A stretch of DNA of 64,000 nt from Biomphalaria glabrata (lineage: Eukaryota; Mollusca; Gastropoda; Planorbidae). This document shows, in pieces, positions 63,846 to 64,000 of the stretch. Both the position numbers and the translations under genes were made by a program. How positions within the stretch are numbered: position 1 is the first letter of the stretch; every line of letters begins with the position of its first letter. The notes under the pieces were generated by a model. It ran no database searches and had not been told where the DNA came from. It saw nothing but the letters and a program-made list of their open reading frames with translations. The stretch covers positions 35,581,269 to 35,645,268 of the forward strand of contig NC_074719.1 of the NCBI RefSeq assembly GCF_947242115.1, in the 5' to 3' direction.

Positions 63846-64000
63846 TAAGCCTACTAGTATGTTATTTATTTTTATATGAACAATTTACAATTGTATGACA
63901 GAAATACTTAATTTAGTAATAATAATAAGGCTAGTCTTCGAATCCGAAGATCAGTGAGGAATGCAGTATTTCCCGTGGCTGCGCAGTCCCAGCTGTGACC

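Overview
The window looks like nuclear DNA from a heterobranch gastropod, most like a planorbid freshwater snail. It is AT-rich and full of AGATCT/CTAG-rich low-complexity tracts. It has small exons in long introns, many tRNA-derived SINEs, CR1-like and zinc-knuckle-tailed LINEs, hAT and piggyBac-like DNA elements, and LTR fossils. The genus is an inference from these traits. No bacterial, plasmid or CRISPR features are present.

Layout. At 1-3260 (minus) lie the first four coding exons of a BTB-Kelch protein matching KLHL20; the gene runs off the left edge. From 3.3 to 15.6 kb there is no host gene. That stretch holds a decayed hAT transposon (5273-9921, exact 8-bp target duplication) that was itself hit by a LINE and by a 2.1-kb LTR, then LTR-like fragments, an AGATCT-rich block, a 260-bp tandem array and several SINEs. 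At 15658-27824 (plus) is a seven-exon ANKRD45 gene whose first intron carries a young, whole-looking 3-kb gag-protease LTR element. At 30892-37118 (minus) is a complete six-exon PTGES2 (membrane prostaglandin E synthase 2).

At 42.6-45.5 kb and 57.2-61.0 kb (both plus) lie two paralogous interferon regulatory factor (IRF) genes. Each has its coding sequence in one exon behind an inferred 5'-UTR intron. Between them, 48.7-57 kb is a graveyard of LINEs, LTRs and a G/C-tract DNA element. The right end (61-64 kb) holds a SINE and LINE scraps.

The most interesting biology is the IRF pair. The two DNA-binding domains are nearly identical at the DNA level (four silent differences in 275 bases, then 209 identical bases), while the rest of the proteins has diverged strongly. 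That pattern fits gene conversion or strong selection on the recognition module. Both genes also share a compact promoter block: CCAAT box, IRF/ISRE element, TATA-like box, second perfect ISRE. This implies that the two factors can regulate themselves and each other.

The host genes have no evident pathway link beyond possible immune and inflammatory roles of the IRFs and of prostaglandin E2. Exon boundaries were read by eye from splice consensus, frame and recall of the human protein families.
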